Below are positions 52,353 through 61,825 of a stretch of 64,000 nt of DNA, one piece after another. How positions within the stretch are numbered: position 1 is the first letter of the stretch; each line of letters begins with the position of its first letter. Source of the stretch: Leptolyngbya subtilissima AS-A7. GTDB taxonomy: Bacteria; Cyanobacteriota; Cyanobacteriia; Phormidesmidales; Phormidesmidaceae. The position numbers were made by a program, and so were the translations under genes. Under the pieces are notes generated by a model that saw only the letters and a list, made by a program, of their open reading frames with translations, searched no databases and was not told the origin of the DNA. The stretch lies in NCBI RefSeq assembly GCF_039962255.1, contig NZ_JAMPKY010000008.1, forward strand, positions 1-64,000, given 5' to 3'.

Positions 52353-53114
52353 CTACCGCGCCTGCACCAGCAAAAACCCCCGCGTCTTGCCCGACACCGA
52401 ATCTACTGTGTTGGTGGACTGCCACAGTCTCTCTGCCTGCACCCACACGGGCGGATATTTGTAGCGCGACACGTCCAAAATCAAAAACTGGTCAGTATCA
52501 GCATCGTAGGCGGCAACGGGCGAAATGTGGCCACCGCTTTCCTGGCCGATCGCCCGGCGCAGGTAGTTGATCAGCACGTAGCTGTTGGAAGTCTCTAGGT
52601 TGGTGCGAATCAAGCTGCGAAACTCCTCTAGGCTTACATCGCCGCCGTGGTGAGTTTCAGCCTGCACGGGGTAGGTTTCGAGAATCCCTTCCAGCTCTGA
52701 CAAGGTGAGGCCCTGACGGGCGATCGCATCTTTAGCAATAATCGCCTCGGTCTGCTCGTTAAACACATTCTCCTGGGTGAAGTAGTTGCGCTCCCACTCC
52801 GGGGCCAAGGGGGCCGGAACCCCCAGCGCGTTGAGCACCATCACCGTGCTAGCCACCCCGCAAAACGCCTGGTTCACCTGAGTGACAAACTGGCTCGTGA
52901 GCGGCACATAATCCGCCAGAGCTTCGCTGTCTCGCAACAGCATCTGCCCCTCTGCTGAGGTTAGCGGAACCAGGTGGTCGGGCAGGGGCAAGGTTTGAGA
53001 AGCCAACGGTCGGGCTATTAGGGTTACGCCCAGGGCCGTTAGCAGAGCCATGATTTTGCGTTGGCGGCGGGCGATCGCCAGCGATCGACGCGGGAAATTA
53101 GTTGCAGGTCTCAT
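52353..53114 (-). CDS. Phytochelatin-synthase-like cysteine peptidase
   Basis: This 253-residue protein is a bacterial phytochelatin synthase relative, which cleaves glutathione or makes phytochelatins. The catalytic Cys is in QVNQAFCGVASTVMVLNAL, the His in SGGHISPVAAYD and the Asp in LILDVSRYKYPP, so the triad is complete. An N-terminal hydrophobic stretch (IMALLTALGVTLIARPLA) suggests export. The ATG at 53114 overlaps the upstream Uma2 stop as ATGA, so the two are translationally coupled. Bacterial homologues often act only as glutathione peptidases. Confidence 0.87.
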   Translation of the reverse strand: MRPATNFPRRSLAIARRQRKIMALLTALGVTLIARPLASQTLPLPDHLVPLTSAEGQMLLRDSEALADYVPLTSQFVTQVNQAFCGVASTVMVLNALGVPAPLAPEWERNYFTQENVFNEQTEAIIAKDAIARQGLTLSELEGILETYPVQAETHHGGDVSLEEFRSLIRTNLETSNSYVLINYLRRAIGQESGGHISPVAAYDADTDQFLILDVSRYKYPPVWVQAERLWQSTNTVDSVSGKTRGFLLVQAR

Positions 53115-53800
53115 CGGGGCTGCTCCTGGGTCAATGTTGTCATTTGCTGACTGAACCAAGCTGCTGCGCTGGTATTAGTGCCCTGGGCCAGCCGTTGCAG
53201 GGTTTCATCCAGCAGGGCAATGGGCAGACCTGCCAGCGCCTGAGAGGTTTCGCAGGGCAAGTACTCACCATTCTCCTGCCGCAAAAAGGCAAACACCCGC
53301 TGCCCCCGCACATCTACTACCCAATATTCCGGAATGCCGAGGGCGGCATAGAGGTGCTTCTTCTCATCAAGATCGCTGGCCAGGGTGGTGTCAGAGATTT
53401 CGCCCACCAGATTAGGCACTCGGATTTGGTTCAAATCAATTCGACGCGGCTCCCCCGGCTGCCACTGAGGATAGTCAGCGCCGACATACAGGACAAGATC
53501 GGGCGCACTGGCCCTCACCTCTGCCCGTTCCAACAAGCACCGTCCCAGAGAGCTGAAAACCTCTTCTGGGTGCTGAATAGCCCACAGAAAAAGCAAGCTG
53601 GTGAACAAATCGCTGACTGCCGCGTGGCTAATGCCTTCTGCACCCATCGTGACCCACAGCCATCCTTCGTTAAAAGCCAGTTTTGTGTGCTCTCCGCTCG
53701 GGTCATCCCGCAGCGCTACATAGTCGGCCCAGGTTGCTCGATGCCACTGGTTTTGGGGAATTGTGCGCGGAGCAGTTTTTGCCGGAGACGTTGCGGTCAT
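53111..53800 (-). CDS. Uma2 family protein, second copy
   Basis: This ~229-residue protein is a Uma2/DUF820 relative with a PD-(D/E)XK-like core: ASAPDLVLYVG, LVGEISDTTLASDLDEKKHL and GIPEYWVVDVRGQRV. The ATG at 53800 (MTATSPAKTAP) is taken as the start; an ATG at 53827 is also in frame. It shares an ATGA overlap with the phytochelatin-synthase-like gene, so they form one transcription unit. It is only distantly like the copy at 11062. Confidence 0.87.
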   Translation of the reverse strand: MTATSPAKTAPRTIPQNQWHRATWADYVALRDDPSGEHTKLAFNEGWLWVTMGAEGISHAAVSDLFTSLLFLWAIQHPEEVFSSLGRCLLERAEVRASAPDLVLYVGADYPQWQPGEPRRIDLNQIRVPNLVGEISDTTLASDLDEKKHLYAALGIPEYWVVDVRGQRVFAFLRQENGEYLPCETSQALAGLPIALLDETLQRLAQGTNTSAAAWFSQQMTTLTQEQPR

Positions 53801-54052
53801 AGGTTTAGCCCAATCCTTAATGACCAATGTAAGTCATAGACAGATAGTTATCTTTCAACGCTCTCATTCATCAAAAACAGGTGTTATTCGAGCAATTTCA
53901 GTACCAGTCAGACAACCTGTGGATTTCCTACAATTATCAAGAGGGGAGCACAGTCGAATTTGCCAGTATTGGGTTTACCTGTGCGATCGCAACCCTCTAC
54001 AAAAATATCAGCCAACTCCTGTAACCGTCCTCAGCCAAGCAAGGCCGCCATT
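53801..54052. other. Intergenic region between Uma2 and pirin genes
   Basis: I see no gene, and no strong promoter or hairpin, in this 252-bp divergent region. It must hold both promoters. Confidence 0.4.
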
Positions 54053-54151
54053 ATGCCGACCCTCAACCAGCCCAGCACCGCTAAAACCCTGCGCAGCATT
54101 CAGCGATCCCAAGGTCGCCACTGGGTGATGGTTTTCCGGTACGGACGCTAA
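54053..54151 (+). pseudogene. N-terminal piece of the pirin gene, cut by a frameshift
   Basis: The ATG at 54053 opens MPTLNQPSTAKTLRSIQRSQ followed by GRHWV, which is the usual pirin N-terminus. The frame then ends at TAA (54149-54151). The expected continuation (GDGFPVRTLMAYNGLG) is in another frame, so 1 base too many or 2-4 too few near 54125-54131 split the gene. Confidence 0.75.
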
Positions 54152-54945
54152 TGGCCTACAACGGTCTGGGCCAAACCATTAGCCCCTTTCTGCTGCTCGA
54201 CTATGCCGGGCCAGCCGATTTTTCGCCGACCACTGCCCGGCGCGGCGTGGGCGAACACCCCCATCGGGGCTTTGAGACCGTCACCATCGTCTACGACGGC
54301 GAGGTCGAGCACCGCGACTCGGCCGGGGGCGGCGGCATCATCGGCCCTGGGGATGTGCAGTGGATGACGGCAGCGGCGGGCTTGGTTCACGAAGAATTTC
54401 ACGGGCCGAACTTCGCGCAGCATGGCGGCCCCTTTGAGATGGTGCAGCTGTGGGTGAATCTGCCTGCCAAAGACAAAATGTCTGCGCCCCGGTACCAAGG
54501 CATTACGAGCGATCGCATTCCCACCATCGAGCTGCCCGAGGGCCAGGGTAGCCTGCGGGTAATTGCTGGAGAGTTCCAGAACACCCAGGGGCCAGCCCAG
54601 ACCTTTACCTCGATCAATATGTGGGATTTGCGGCTGAGCGCTGGTAAACAGGCGACTCTTGAACTGCCCGAGGGCCACACTACCCTGCTGGTGGTGCTGA
54701 AGGGCTCGGTGCGCGTCGACGGATCGCAGCCAATTTCTGAAGCGGAGATTGGCATCTGCGATCGCGCTCACACCACCCTCATCCTCGACTGCCTGCAAGA
54801 CACCAAGGCCCTGCTGCTCTCGGGTGCCCCCATCGACGAGCCCATCGTCGGCCACGGCCCCTTTGTGATGAACACCTCTGCAGAAATCTACCAGGCTGTA
54901 ACCGACTACCAAAGCGGCAAAATGGGGGCATTGACAGCTCAGTAG
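54151..54945 (+). CDS. Pirin family protein (main part)
   Basis: This 264-residue frame encodes a two-cupin pirin. The metal site reads VGEHPHRGFETVTIVYDGEVEHRD, with the downstream Glu in GLVHEEFHG. Pirins act as quercetin-type dioxygenases or regulators. The ATG overlaps the stop of the preceding N-terminal fragment as TAATG, so reinitiation could still give a shortened protein. The natural protein is about 37 residues longer. Confidence 0.9.
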   Translation: MAYNGLGQTISPFLLLDYAGPADFSPTTARRGVGEHPHRGFETVTIVYDGEVEHRDSAGGGGIIGPGDVQWMTAAAGLVHEEFHGPNFAQHGGPFEMVQLWVNLPAKDKMSAPRYQGITSDRIPTIELPEGQGSLRVIAGEFQNTQGPAQTFTSINMWDLRLSAGKQATLELPEGHTTLLVVLKGSVRVDGSQPISEAEIGICDRAHTTLILDCLQDTKALLLSGAPIDEPIVGHGPFVMNTSAEIYQAVTDYQSGKMGALTAQ

Positions 54946-55017
54946 CCCGGCACAAAAGGTTTAACTTTTGTAAGATCCCCAAAGCACCCTTAGCGCAGCG
55001 GGAGATTTTGCACCGGC

Positions 55018-56784
55018 ATGGAACGATTTAACCTAAAGGGGTTCAGACGGTTTTGGGCGATCGCCAAGTCCTACTGGTTTGGCGACGAAAAGTGGAAAGC
55101 CGGGGGCCTGCTGCTGCTGATTGCGGTGTTTTTGCTGGGCTACACCGGCCTCAGCGTGGTGCTCAACAACAAGCGCGGCGTGCTGATCTCGGCCCTCTCC
55201 GCCAAAGACGAAGCCCGATTTTGGGAGACGGTGCTGGTGTTTGTCGGCGTGCTGGTGGCCTACGCGCCGCTAATGGCGGGCTACGACTACCTGCAAAAGC
55301 GCCTGGGGCTAGAGTGGCGGCGCTGGCTGACCGGGCGGTTTGTGGCCGACTACTTTGGCGATCGCGCCTTCTACGACATTCAGCAGTTCCACCCCGATAT
55401 CGACAACCCCGACCAGCGCATTGCTGAGGACGTGAAGAACTTCACCCAGCAATCTTTGGCGCTGCTGTTAGTCGTAGTCAGCTCTGTCTTGCAGGTAATC
55501 GCCTTCAGCGGCGTGCTGTGGGGTATTTCCAAAAATCTGGTGGGATTTCTGGTGCTCTACGCCGTTTTAGGAACGCTAGTGACGGTAGGGATCTTTGGTC
55601 AGCCCCTGGTACGCCTCAACTTTGAGCAGCTTAAGCGCGAGGCCAACTTTCGCTTTAGCCTGGTGCGCATTCGTGAAAATGCCGAGGCGATAGCGTTTTA
55701 CCGAGGCGAAGCCCAAGAGGCCAGCCAGGTAAATAACCGCTTCATGGCCGCCTTTGAGAATTTCAAAAAGCTAATCATCTGGGAACTCAACCTTAACGCC
55801 CTGACCAACGCCTACGAGTTCATTCCCTTTGTGCTGCCGGCCATCGTGGTGGCCCCGGCAGTGTTTTCTGGCGATCTCGAAGTGGGCAAGGTCTCCGAGG
55901 CCCAGGGAGCCTTCGTGCGGGTGTTCTTTTCTCTCAACGTTGTGGTGGCGCGGTTCTCAGAACTGACCTCCTTTGGAGCGGGCATCGACCGTCTCTACAG
56001 CTTTGCCGAAGCCCTCAACCACTTAGAGCCCGAGGTTGAAGCGGTAGCAGAGCCATCAGCATCCATAGACGGTTCCACAGCGGAAGACTCTCCAAAATCC
56101 ATAGACCATCCCACGATCGCCATTGAGACCTCAGCTTCCCTAGCGCTGAAGCAGTTCACTCTGCAAACCCCCAACTACCAGCGCACCCTAGTCGAAAATC
56201 TCTCTATCGATATTCCTGACAAAACCGGGTTGCTAATTGTGGGGCCGAGCGGCTGCGGCAAAAGTTCGCTATTGAGGGCGATCGCAGGCCTGTGGCATTC
56301 CGGCAGTGGCACCATTTACCGCCCCGAGCTAGACAACATTCTCTTTTTGCCCCAAAAGCCCTACATGATTCTCGGCACGCTGCGAGATCAGCTGCTCTAC
56401 CCCAACACCAGCCAAGCGGTAGACGATGCTAGCCTTCAAACTGCCCTAGAAAAGGTTAACTTGGCGAACTTAGCCGAGCGCTTTGGCGGCTTTGATGCCG
56501 TAGAAGAATGGGGCGACGTGCTCTCCCTAGGTGAGCAGCAGCGACTTACCTTTGCCCGAATTCTAGTCAGCCAGCCCGAATTTGCCATTCTCGACGAGGC
56601 CACCAGCGCCCTCGATTTGGCCAACGAGGCCAAACTTTACGACCACCTGCATCACACCGGCACCACCTTTGTCAGCGTGGGGCACCGCGAATCGCTAGTC
56701 GACTATCACCAAGTCACCCTAGAGCTTGCAGAAGACCACTCCTGGGCTATCAAACCCGCAAGCCTAGCCACCGCAGATCTATAA
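55018..56784 (+). CDS. ABC transporter, fused membrane and ATPase domains (SbmA/YddA-like)
   Basis: This 588-residue half-transporter has a membrane part of the SbmA/BacA type (DEARFWETVLVFVGVLVAYA, FIPFVLPAIVVAPAVF) and a C-terminal ATPase. The Walker A is VGPSGCGKSSLLRAI, the signature LSLGEQQRLTFARI and the Walker B FAILDEATSALD. The family includes peptide, cobalamin or lipid carriers; the substrate here is unknown. It works as a homodimer by family precedent. Confidence 0.93.
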   Translation: MERFNLKGFRRFWAIAKSYWFGDEKWKAGGLLLLIAVFLLGYTGLSVVLNNKRGVLISALSAKDEARFWETVLVFVGVLVAYAPLMAGYDYLQKRLGLEWRRWLTGRFVADYFGDRAFYDIQQFHPDIDNPDQRIAEDVKNFTQQSLALLLVVVSSVLQVIAFSGVLWGISKNLVGFLVLYAVLGTLVTVGIFGQPLVRLNFEQLKREANFRFSLVRIRENAEAIAFYRGEAQEASQVNNRFMAAFENFKKLIIWELNLNALTNAYEFIPFVLPAIVVAPAVFSGDLEVGKVSEAQGAFVRVFFSLNVVVARFSELTSFGAGIDRLYSFAEALNHLEPEVEAVAEPSASIDGSTAEDSPKSIDHPTIAIETSASLALKQFTLQTPNYQRTLVENLSIDIPDKTGLLIVGPSGCGKSSLLRAIAGLWHSGSGTIYRPELDNILFLPQKPYMILGTLRDQLLYPNTSQAVDDASLQTALEKVNLANLAERFGGFDAVEEWGDVLSLGEQQRLTFARILVSQPEFAILDEATSALDLANEAKLYDHLHHTGTTFVSVGHRESLVDYHQVTLELAEDHSWAIKPASLATADL

Positions 56785-57135
56785 CATTGCATGACATTGT
56801 GGCCATAAACCGCCATTTAGTTGTGACGGCTACCATGGGGTCTCAATTTACTGTCTAACCTATGCAATGTGCATTTTCAGATTCCGCTAAAGCCCACCTT
56901 CACGCTAAACGCACAAGTTCTCAAGTTTTCACAATCTACACAATGCTTTCACAGCTTACGTCTGCGGGGGCGTGACAACCAGTGAAGGATAGATTTAGCT
57001 TTGGAGAGGGCAGATCTGCGCCAGGGTAGCTAAGATGGATGGATTGCTTAACCAAAAGGTGAGCAACATATTTAGTATCTTAAGAATTAATTAATTTTTG
57101 GGCTACAATTTCTATGGGTAACGAGGAGTGTCGTT
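56785..57135. other. 351-bp intergenic region
   Basis: No gene is seen. The final ~60 bases are AT-rich (TTAATTAATTTTTGGG, then TACAAT at 57104) and probably hold the promoter of the DUF1815-type gene, with a GAGGAG ribosome site. The rest has no clear feature. Confidence 0.4.
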
Positions 57136-57480
57136 ATGTTTGTCAGACTAGCCGAGCAGCACCGTCAATTTGTTAGAGACCTGGTTATGAACCTGCAAGC
57201 ACTGGCCACCGTGCTTGAGGAAATGGGCTATCTAGCCTCCTGCTACACCTGTGGCGGCCAAATGAATAGTGCTTCCTTCATGGTGAGCCTGGGTGATGAC
57301 CACCTGATTCGCTTTTTGGTGTCCGACTACGGTATCACGTGGACCGAAATGCGCGACGATCGCGAGCTGATGAAGCTGGAAGGCGCCGAGGCTATTCATC
57401 AACTGCAAGAGTTGGCCAACCTGGTCAAGTTTCGCGTTCAGCCTGCTGGGGCTAAGAAAGTGGTTCCTAGCAAGGTTTAG
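57136..57480 (+). CDS. DUF1815-type cyanobacterial protein
   Basis: This 114-residue protein starts MFVRLAEQHRQFVRDLVMNL and has MGYLASCYTCGGQMNSASFM with two close cysteines and LIRFLVSDYGITWTEMRDDR. I recognise it as the DUF1815 type found across cyanobacteria. Function is unknown; the Cys pair might bind metal. A GAGGAG ribosome site precedes the ATG. Confidence 0.85.
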   Translation: MFVRLAEQHRQFVRDLVMNLQALATVLEEMGYLASCYTCGGQMNSASFMVSLGDDHLIRFLVSDYGITWTEMRDDRELMKLEGAEAIHQLQELANLVKFRVQPAGAKKVVPSKV

Positions 57481-57542
57481 CACCCCTCGGTCGTGTAGAG
57501 CCTTTTGTGAAAGTTATACTTTTGCCCCCCTTAGGGGACTAG

Positions 57543-57568
57543 CACCGCTGTGAGCATCGGTGTTTTTT
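57543..57568 (+). terminator. Rho-independent terminator after the DUF1815 gene
   Basis: CACCG and CGGTG form a 5-bp stem around a 10-base loop, followed by six T residues (57563-57568). It begins 63 bases after the stop codon. Confidence 0.6.
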
Positions 57569-57756
57569 AGTATTTAGGCCAAGCAACCCTTCAGAAGGGT
57601 TGCCGAATTTGCGCTGAAATTTCCAAGGAGCAACGGCCTTTCTTTGGACGACGCTGCCTGCGAAGCCTTCTGCAAGGCAAAGATGCCCCTCAGCCCAGCT
57701 ATCTATAACCTGAAGGGTGCTGCCAAGTGTAGACAGATGGGATTAGGCCTATCTTC

Positions 57757-59565
57757 TCAAGCGGACACCACTGTGCGCTCTAGCCCCGCTAGGCCAAAGG
57801 CGTTGTGCACAGCCCGCAGAGCCGTAACGCCCTCATCTTCGGTCACTACGCAGCTAATTTTAATCTCTGAAGTGGCAATCATTTGCAGGTTAATGCCCTG
57901 CTCTGAAAGCGCTTTGAACATGCGCGCGGCCACGCCGGGAGCATAGATCATGCCGGTGCCGACAACGCTAACCTTGGCGATCGCCTCATCCACCGCCACA
58001 TCCCCCAAGCCCAGCTCGGCGGCGGCAGACTCCACTACGGCTTTGGCGGTTTGGGCATCGCCCTGGGCCACAGTAAAGGCAATATCGCGGGTGGCATGGC
58101 CATTCACCAGCCGGCAGCGCTGTGACTGAATAATCATGTCTACGCTGACCCCGTGGGTGGCTAGCAGCTGAAAAATGTGGGCCGCCATACCAGGGCGATC
58201 GGGCACGTGGCGAATGGCTACCCGAGCCTGCTTGGTGTCTAGGGCCGCGCCGCGCACCACTGGGGCTGCAGCGGCCGTGGGCGATGCGCCCTGGGGCATG
58301 GGAGACGAGGTGACCTCAAAGGCACCACAGAGGACCGCAATGGCGCGATCGCAGTCGGCCACATCAATGGTGCAGCTAACCTTCACCTCTGATGTCGAAA
58401 TTAGCTGAATGTTGATCCCCGCCGCTGCTAGGGAGGAGAACATCTTGGCAGCCACCCCAGGGCGACCAATCATGCCCGCTCCAGCGATGCTAATTTTGGC
58501 CATGCGCTGGTCAATCATCACCTCCGCCTGCGTGGTGTCGGTGGGGTTGCTGCGCAGCGCTGGGGCAATGGCCTCGGCCACCGCCTCCGCTCGGTTGAGG
58601 TTCGCCCTGACCATGGTGAAGGCGATGTCGTTGGTATTGCCCTCATGAATCGACTGAATGATCAAATCGACGTTTAGCGCCTGAGTGGCCAGTTCGCCAA
58701 ACAAGCGGGCGGCAATACCGGGGCGATCGGGAATGCGCAGCAGCGCCACCTTGGCCTGGTCGGTGTCAAACTCTACAGCATCCACCGGCTGGGCCAGTTC
58801 TAGCCCCTCCAGGGGTCGAGGTTGAGGCCGCGGAGAAACTACGCGGGTGCCGGGCTCGTCGGTCCAGCTCGATCGCACCACCAGGGTAACGCCGTAGTTG
58901 CGGGCAATCTCCACCGCCCGGGGGTGCAGCACCTTGGCTCCCAGGCTAGCCAGCTCCAGCATTTCATCGCTGGTGATCTCATCCATCAGCTGGGCCTCGG
59001 GCACCAGGCGCGGGTCGGTAGTGAGAATGCCCGGTACGTCAGTATAGATTTCGCACTTTTCGGCCTGGAGTGCCGCCGCCAGGGCCACCGCTGAGGTATC
59101 AGACCCGCCTCGGCCCAGGGTGGTGATCTCTAGATCGGAGGTTTGGCTTATTCCTTGAAAGCCAGCCACCACAATCACTTTGCCTTCGTTAATGTGGCGC
59201 TGAAGGCGATCGGTTTTGATTTTTAGAATGCGGGCGCGGGTGTGCTCGGCCTCGGTGACAATGCCCACCTGGGCACCGGTCAGGGAAATAGCCTCTTGCC
59301 CCAGGGCGTGCAGGGCCATGGTCAGCAGGGCAATGGTCACCTGCTCGCCGGTAGAAAGCAGCATATCCATCTCGCGGCGGCTGGGCTGATCGGTGATGTC
59401 GTTGGCGAGCTTCACCAGGCCGTCAGTGGTTTTGCCCATGGCCGACACCACCACCACTACCGAGTGCCCGGCCTCTACTGTGGCTTTCACCCGCTGGGCT
59501 ACCGCCTGAATGCGCTCCACGGTGCCTACGGAGGTGCCGCCATATTTCTGTACGATCAGCGTCAT
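57757..59565 (-). CDS. lysC: Aspartate kinase with four ACT domains
   Basis: This 602-residue enzyme phosphorylates aspartate, the first step to lysine, threonine and methionine. The kinase starts MTLIVQKYGGTSVGTVERIQ and includes ITTLGRGGSDTSAVALAAAL. The C-terminal half has four ACT-like units in two related pairs (DRPGIAARLFGELATQALNV; MIGRPGVAAKMFSSLAAAGI; DRPGMAAHIFQLLATHGVSV; MIYAPGVAARMFKALSEQGI), the duplicated layout typical of cyanobacteria. Feedback by lysine and threonine is expected. The ATG at 59565 fits family starts. Confidence 0.96.
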   Translation of the reverse strand: MTLIVQKYGGTSVGTVERIQAVAQRVKATVEAGHSVVVVVSAMGKTTDGLVKLANDITDQPSRREMDMLLSTGEQVTIALLTMALHALGQEAISLTGAQVGIVTEAEHTRARILKIKTDRLQRHINEGKVIVVAGFQGISQTSDLEITTLGRGGSDTSAVALAAALQAEKCEIYTDVPGILTTDPRLVPEAQLMDEITSDEMLELASLGAKVLHPRAVEIARNYGVTLVVRSSWTDEPGTRVVSPRPQPRPLEGLELAQPVDAVEFDTDQAKVALLRIPDRPGIAARLFGELATQALNVDLIIQSIHEGNTNDIAFTMVRANLNRAEAVAEAIAPALRSNPTDTTQAEVMIDQRMAKISIAGAGMIGRPGVAAKMFSSLAAAGINIQLISTSEVKVSCTIDVADCDRAIAVLCGAFEVTSSPMPQGASPTAAAAPVVRGAALDTKQARVAIRHVPDRPGMAAHIFQLLATHGVSVDMIIQSQRCRLVNGHATRDIAFTVAQGDAQTAKAVVESAAAELGLGDVAVDEAIAKVSVVGTGMIYAPGVAARMFKALSEQGINLQMIATSEIKISCVVTEDEGVTALRAVHNAFGLAGLERTVVSA

Positions 59566-59880
59566 AGCCCTATTTCTTGTCTCCCTGCGATCGCGAGGTC
59601 GGCCCTTCTCACCCCATCGTCGAGGCGCAGAAAAGCTCCCCAAATTTTAGCCCCCTTACCGCAGCCCAAACGCGATATTGTCCAGATTGATCGAGTAAGG
59701 CCTACAAAAATCAGATCTTTTAATTTATTAGCCCGGCCCCTGCGATCGAAACCCCTCAGACTCAACTTGTCATAATCTTGGGCAGGCTGCATGAAGCTGC
59801 ACGGATATAGCACAGCGCACAGTATTTAGCGGTATCCTGCTTTATAACGAAAAGTAACGACCTGCTTCCCTGGTATTGCC
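59566..59880. other. 315-bp divergent region between lysC and NDH-2
   Basis: It holds the promoters of the two divergent genes. An AT-rich stretch at 59717-59733 and CTTTATAACGAA near 59840 are candidates, but neither is clear. I see no gene or strong palindrome. Confidence 0.4.
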
Positions 59881-61281
59881 ATGCAGACTGTCTCACGCTC
59901 CGACCAAGCCGCTAGGGCCCAAGATACAGCCCGTGAAGACGCCTCCCCCACCGTTGAGGTGCCGCCCGTCACCTCCGGCAAACATCAGGTGGTAATTATT
60001 GGCGGCGGCTTTGGTGGTCTCTACGCCGCCCAGCAGCTCGGTCGCGCTGACGTGGAAGTCACCCTAATCGACAAGCGCAATTTCCATCTGTTTCAGCCGC
60101 TGCTGTACCAGGTAGCCACCGGTGGCCTCTCCCCCGGCGACATTGCCTCTCCTCTGCGCGGCATCCTCAGCGCCCAAAAGAATACCCGGGTGCTGATGGG
60201 GGAAGTCACCAATGTCGACCCTGGCCAGCAGGCGGTCAGCCTCGCCGATGGCCGCGTTGTGCCTTACGACAGTCTGATTGTGGCCACGGGTATGAGCCAC
60301 TTCTACTTTGGCCGCGACGACTGGGCCGAGGTGGCCCCCGGTCTCAAAACCGTAGAAGACGCTTTGGAAATGCGGCGACGCATCTTTGCCGCCTTTGAAA
60401 AAGCCGAGAACACGGCTGATCCCGAGCTTAGACAAACCTTGCTCACCTTTGTGATTGTGGGCGGCGGCCCCACTGGGGTAGAGCTGGCTGGAGCGCTGGC
60501 TGAGCTGGCTTTTCATACCCTACCCAACGACTTTCGCCACATTGACACCACCGATAGCCGCATTCTACTGATTGAGGGCATGGATCGGGTGCTGCCGCCC
60601 TTCCCACCCGAGCTATCGACCCGTGCCAACACTGACCTCGAAAAAATGGGTGTCGAGGTGCTGACCCAGTCTTTGGTAACGGATATTTCGGGTCACCAAA
60701 TCACCCTCAAGCAGGGGGATGAGGTCACTACATTGCAGGCGGGCACTGTGCTTTGGGCGGCCGGAGTGCGCGACCCTGGCATGGGCGGCATTTTGGCTGA
60801 GAGCACTGGGGCAGAGCGCGATCGCTCAGGCCGAGTTATCGTTGGCAACGACCTCAGCCTGCCCACCCACCCGAATATTTTTGTGGTCGGTGACCTGGCC
60901 CACTTTGCCCACCAGGGCGATCGCCCCCTGCCCGGAGTGGCCCCCGTCGCCATGCAGGAAGGCAAATACGTAGCCAAGCTCATTCAAAAGCAGCTCAAAA
61001 ACGATACCCTGCCCCCATTTGAGTACAAAGACACTGGTAGCCTGGCGGTTATCGGTCGTCACGCCGCCGTCGTCAACCTACCCTGGGCCAAGCTCACCGG
61101 CTTCTTTGCCTGGTTTGTATGGCTGTTTGTGCACATCTTTTACCTAATTGAGTTTGACAACAAGCTCGTGGTAATGACCCAGTGGGTAGCCAACTACTTC
61201 ACCCGCAAGCAGGGGTCACGCCTGATTACCGAGAAGGTGTTTGAGAAAGGTGAAGCCCGCGCTCCAGCAACCCCTGGCTAG
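59881..61281 (+). CDS. Type II NADH dehydrogenase (NDH-2)
   Basis: This 466-residue flavoprotein passes electrons from NAD(P)H to plastoquinone without proton pumping. FAD binding is in HQVVIIGGGFGGLYAAQQLG and NAD binding in FVIVGGGPTGVELAGALAEL. A C-terminal hydrophobic stretch (FFAWFVWLFVHIFYLIEF) anchors it to the membrane. The N-terminal ~35 residues are a polar extension. Cyanobacterial homologues are thought to sense or adjust plastoquinone redox state. It ends in a strong terminator. Confidence 0.94.
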   Translation: MQTVSRSDQAARAQDTAREDASPTVEVPPVTSGKHQVVIIGGGFGGLYAAQQLGRADVEVTLIDKRNFHLFQPLLYQVATGGLSPGDIASPLRGILSAQKNTRVLMGEVTNVDPGQQAVSLADGRVVPYDSLIVATGMSHFYFGRDDWAEVAPGLKTVEDALEMRRRIFAAFEKAENTADPELRQTLLTFVIVGGGPTGVELAGALAELAFHTLPNDFRHIDTTDSRILLIEGMDRVLPPFPPELSTRANTDLEKMGVEVLTQSLVTDISGHQITLKQGDEVTTLQAGTVLWAAGVRDPGMGGILAESTGAERDRSGRVIVGNDLSLPTHPNIFVVGDLAHFAHQGDRPLPGVAPVAMQEGKYVAKLIQKQLKNDTLPPFEYKDTGSLAVIGRHAAVVNLPWAKLTGFFAWFVWLFVHIFYLIEFDNKLVVMTQWVANYFTRKQGSRLITEKVFEKGEARAPATPG

Positions 61282-61299
61282 GAATTCGGGGCTAGCAAG

Positions 61300-61346
61300 T
61301 GATGCAAAGAAGCACCGGACAGCTTGTCGGGTGCTTCTTTGCATCA
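61300..61346 (+). terminator. Strong terminator after NDH-2
   Basis: A 22-bp stem with one mismatch forms from TGATGCAAAGAAGCACCGG and its complement ending GGTGCTTCTTTGCATCA, around a 3-base loop. Confidence 0.8.
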
Positions 61347-61477
61347 CCCTACTCTGAAGGACTAGGTGGCAATGAGGCGATCGCCTTCTGGACCGCTTTA
61401 CGGGCGAACGGGTAGTATCAGAGGCCAACGCCAACCCTCAGCGGTTTCTGTCCTAAGCCATTCCTATTCACCTCGCC

Positions 61478-61783
61478 ATGCCCATCGATCCCCAAACCCT
61501 GCCTGACTACGAGCGCGATCTGCTAGCTGCCCTAGCCTACTTTTTGGGGCGCGATTCAGAGGCCCAGGCGCGGGCCTGCCTCTGCATGTATCTACGCCAG
61601 GCCGAACCGCGCATTATGGCCCAGTTGCGCTACTACGCCCATCGACTATCGGCACAAACTGGCAAGCCCATGGATGCCTACGACTTATTGACGATGATTG
61701 CCGAGTCACCCAATGATGTCAGCGCTCTGCTGCCCAACCTGGGCCAGGTGCATGACCCCGATCGGCCCGATGTGTTCAGCTAG
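61478..61783 (+). CDS. Hypothetical cyanobacterial protein, 101 aa
   Basis: This helical protein starts MPIDPQTLPDYERDLLAALA. It has a Cys pair in ARACLCMYLRQAEPRIMAQL and an acidic tail. I do not recognise a family. It lies between NDH-2 and the FecR gene, with no clear operon partner. Confidence 0.65.
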   Translation: MPIDPQTLPDYERDLLAALAYFLGRDSEAQARACLCMYLRQAEPRIMAQLRYYAHRLSAQTGKPMDAYDLLTMIAESPNDVSALLPNLGQVHDPDRPDVFS

Positions 61784-61825
61784 CTTTCTGGCGAGTTAAG
61801 TTTCGCAATCTATGCTGAATTTGGG

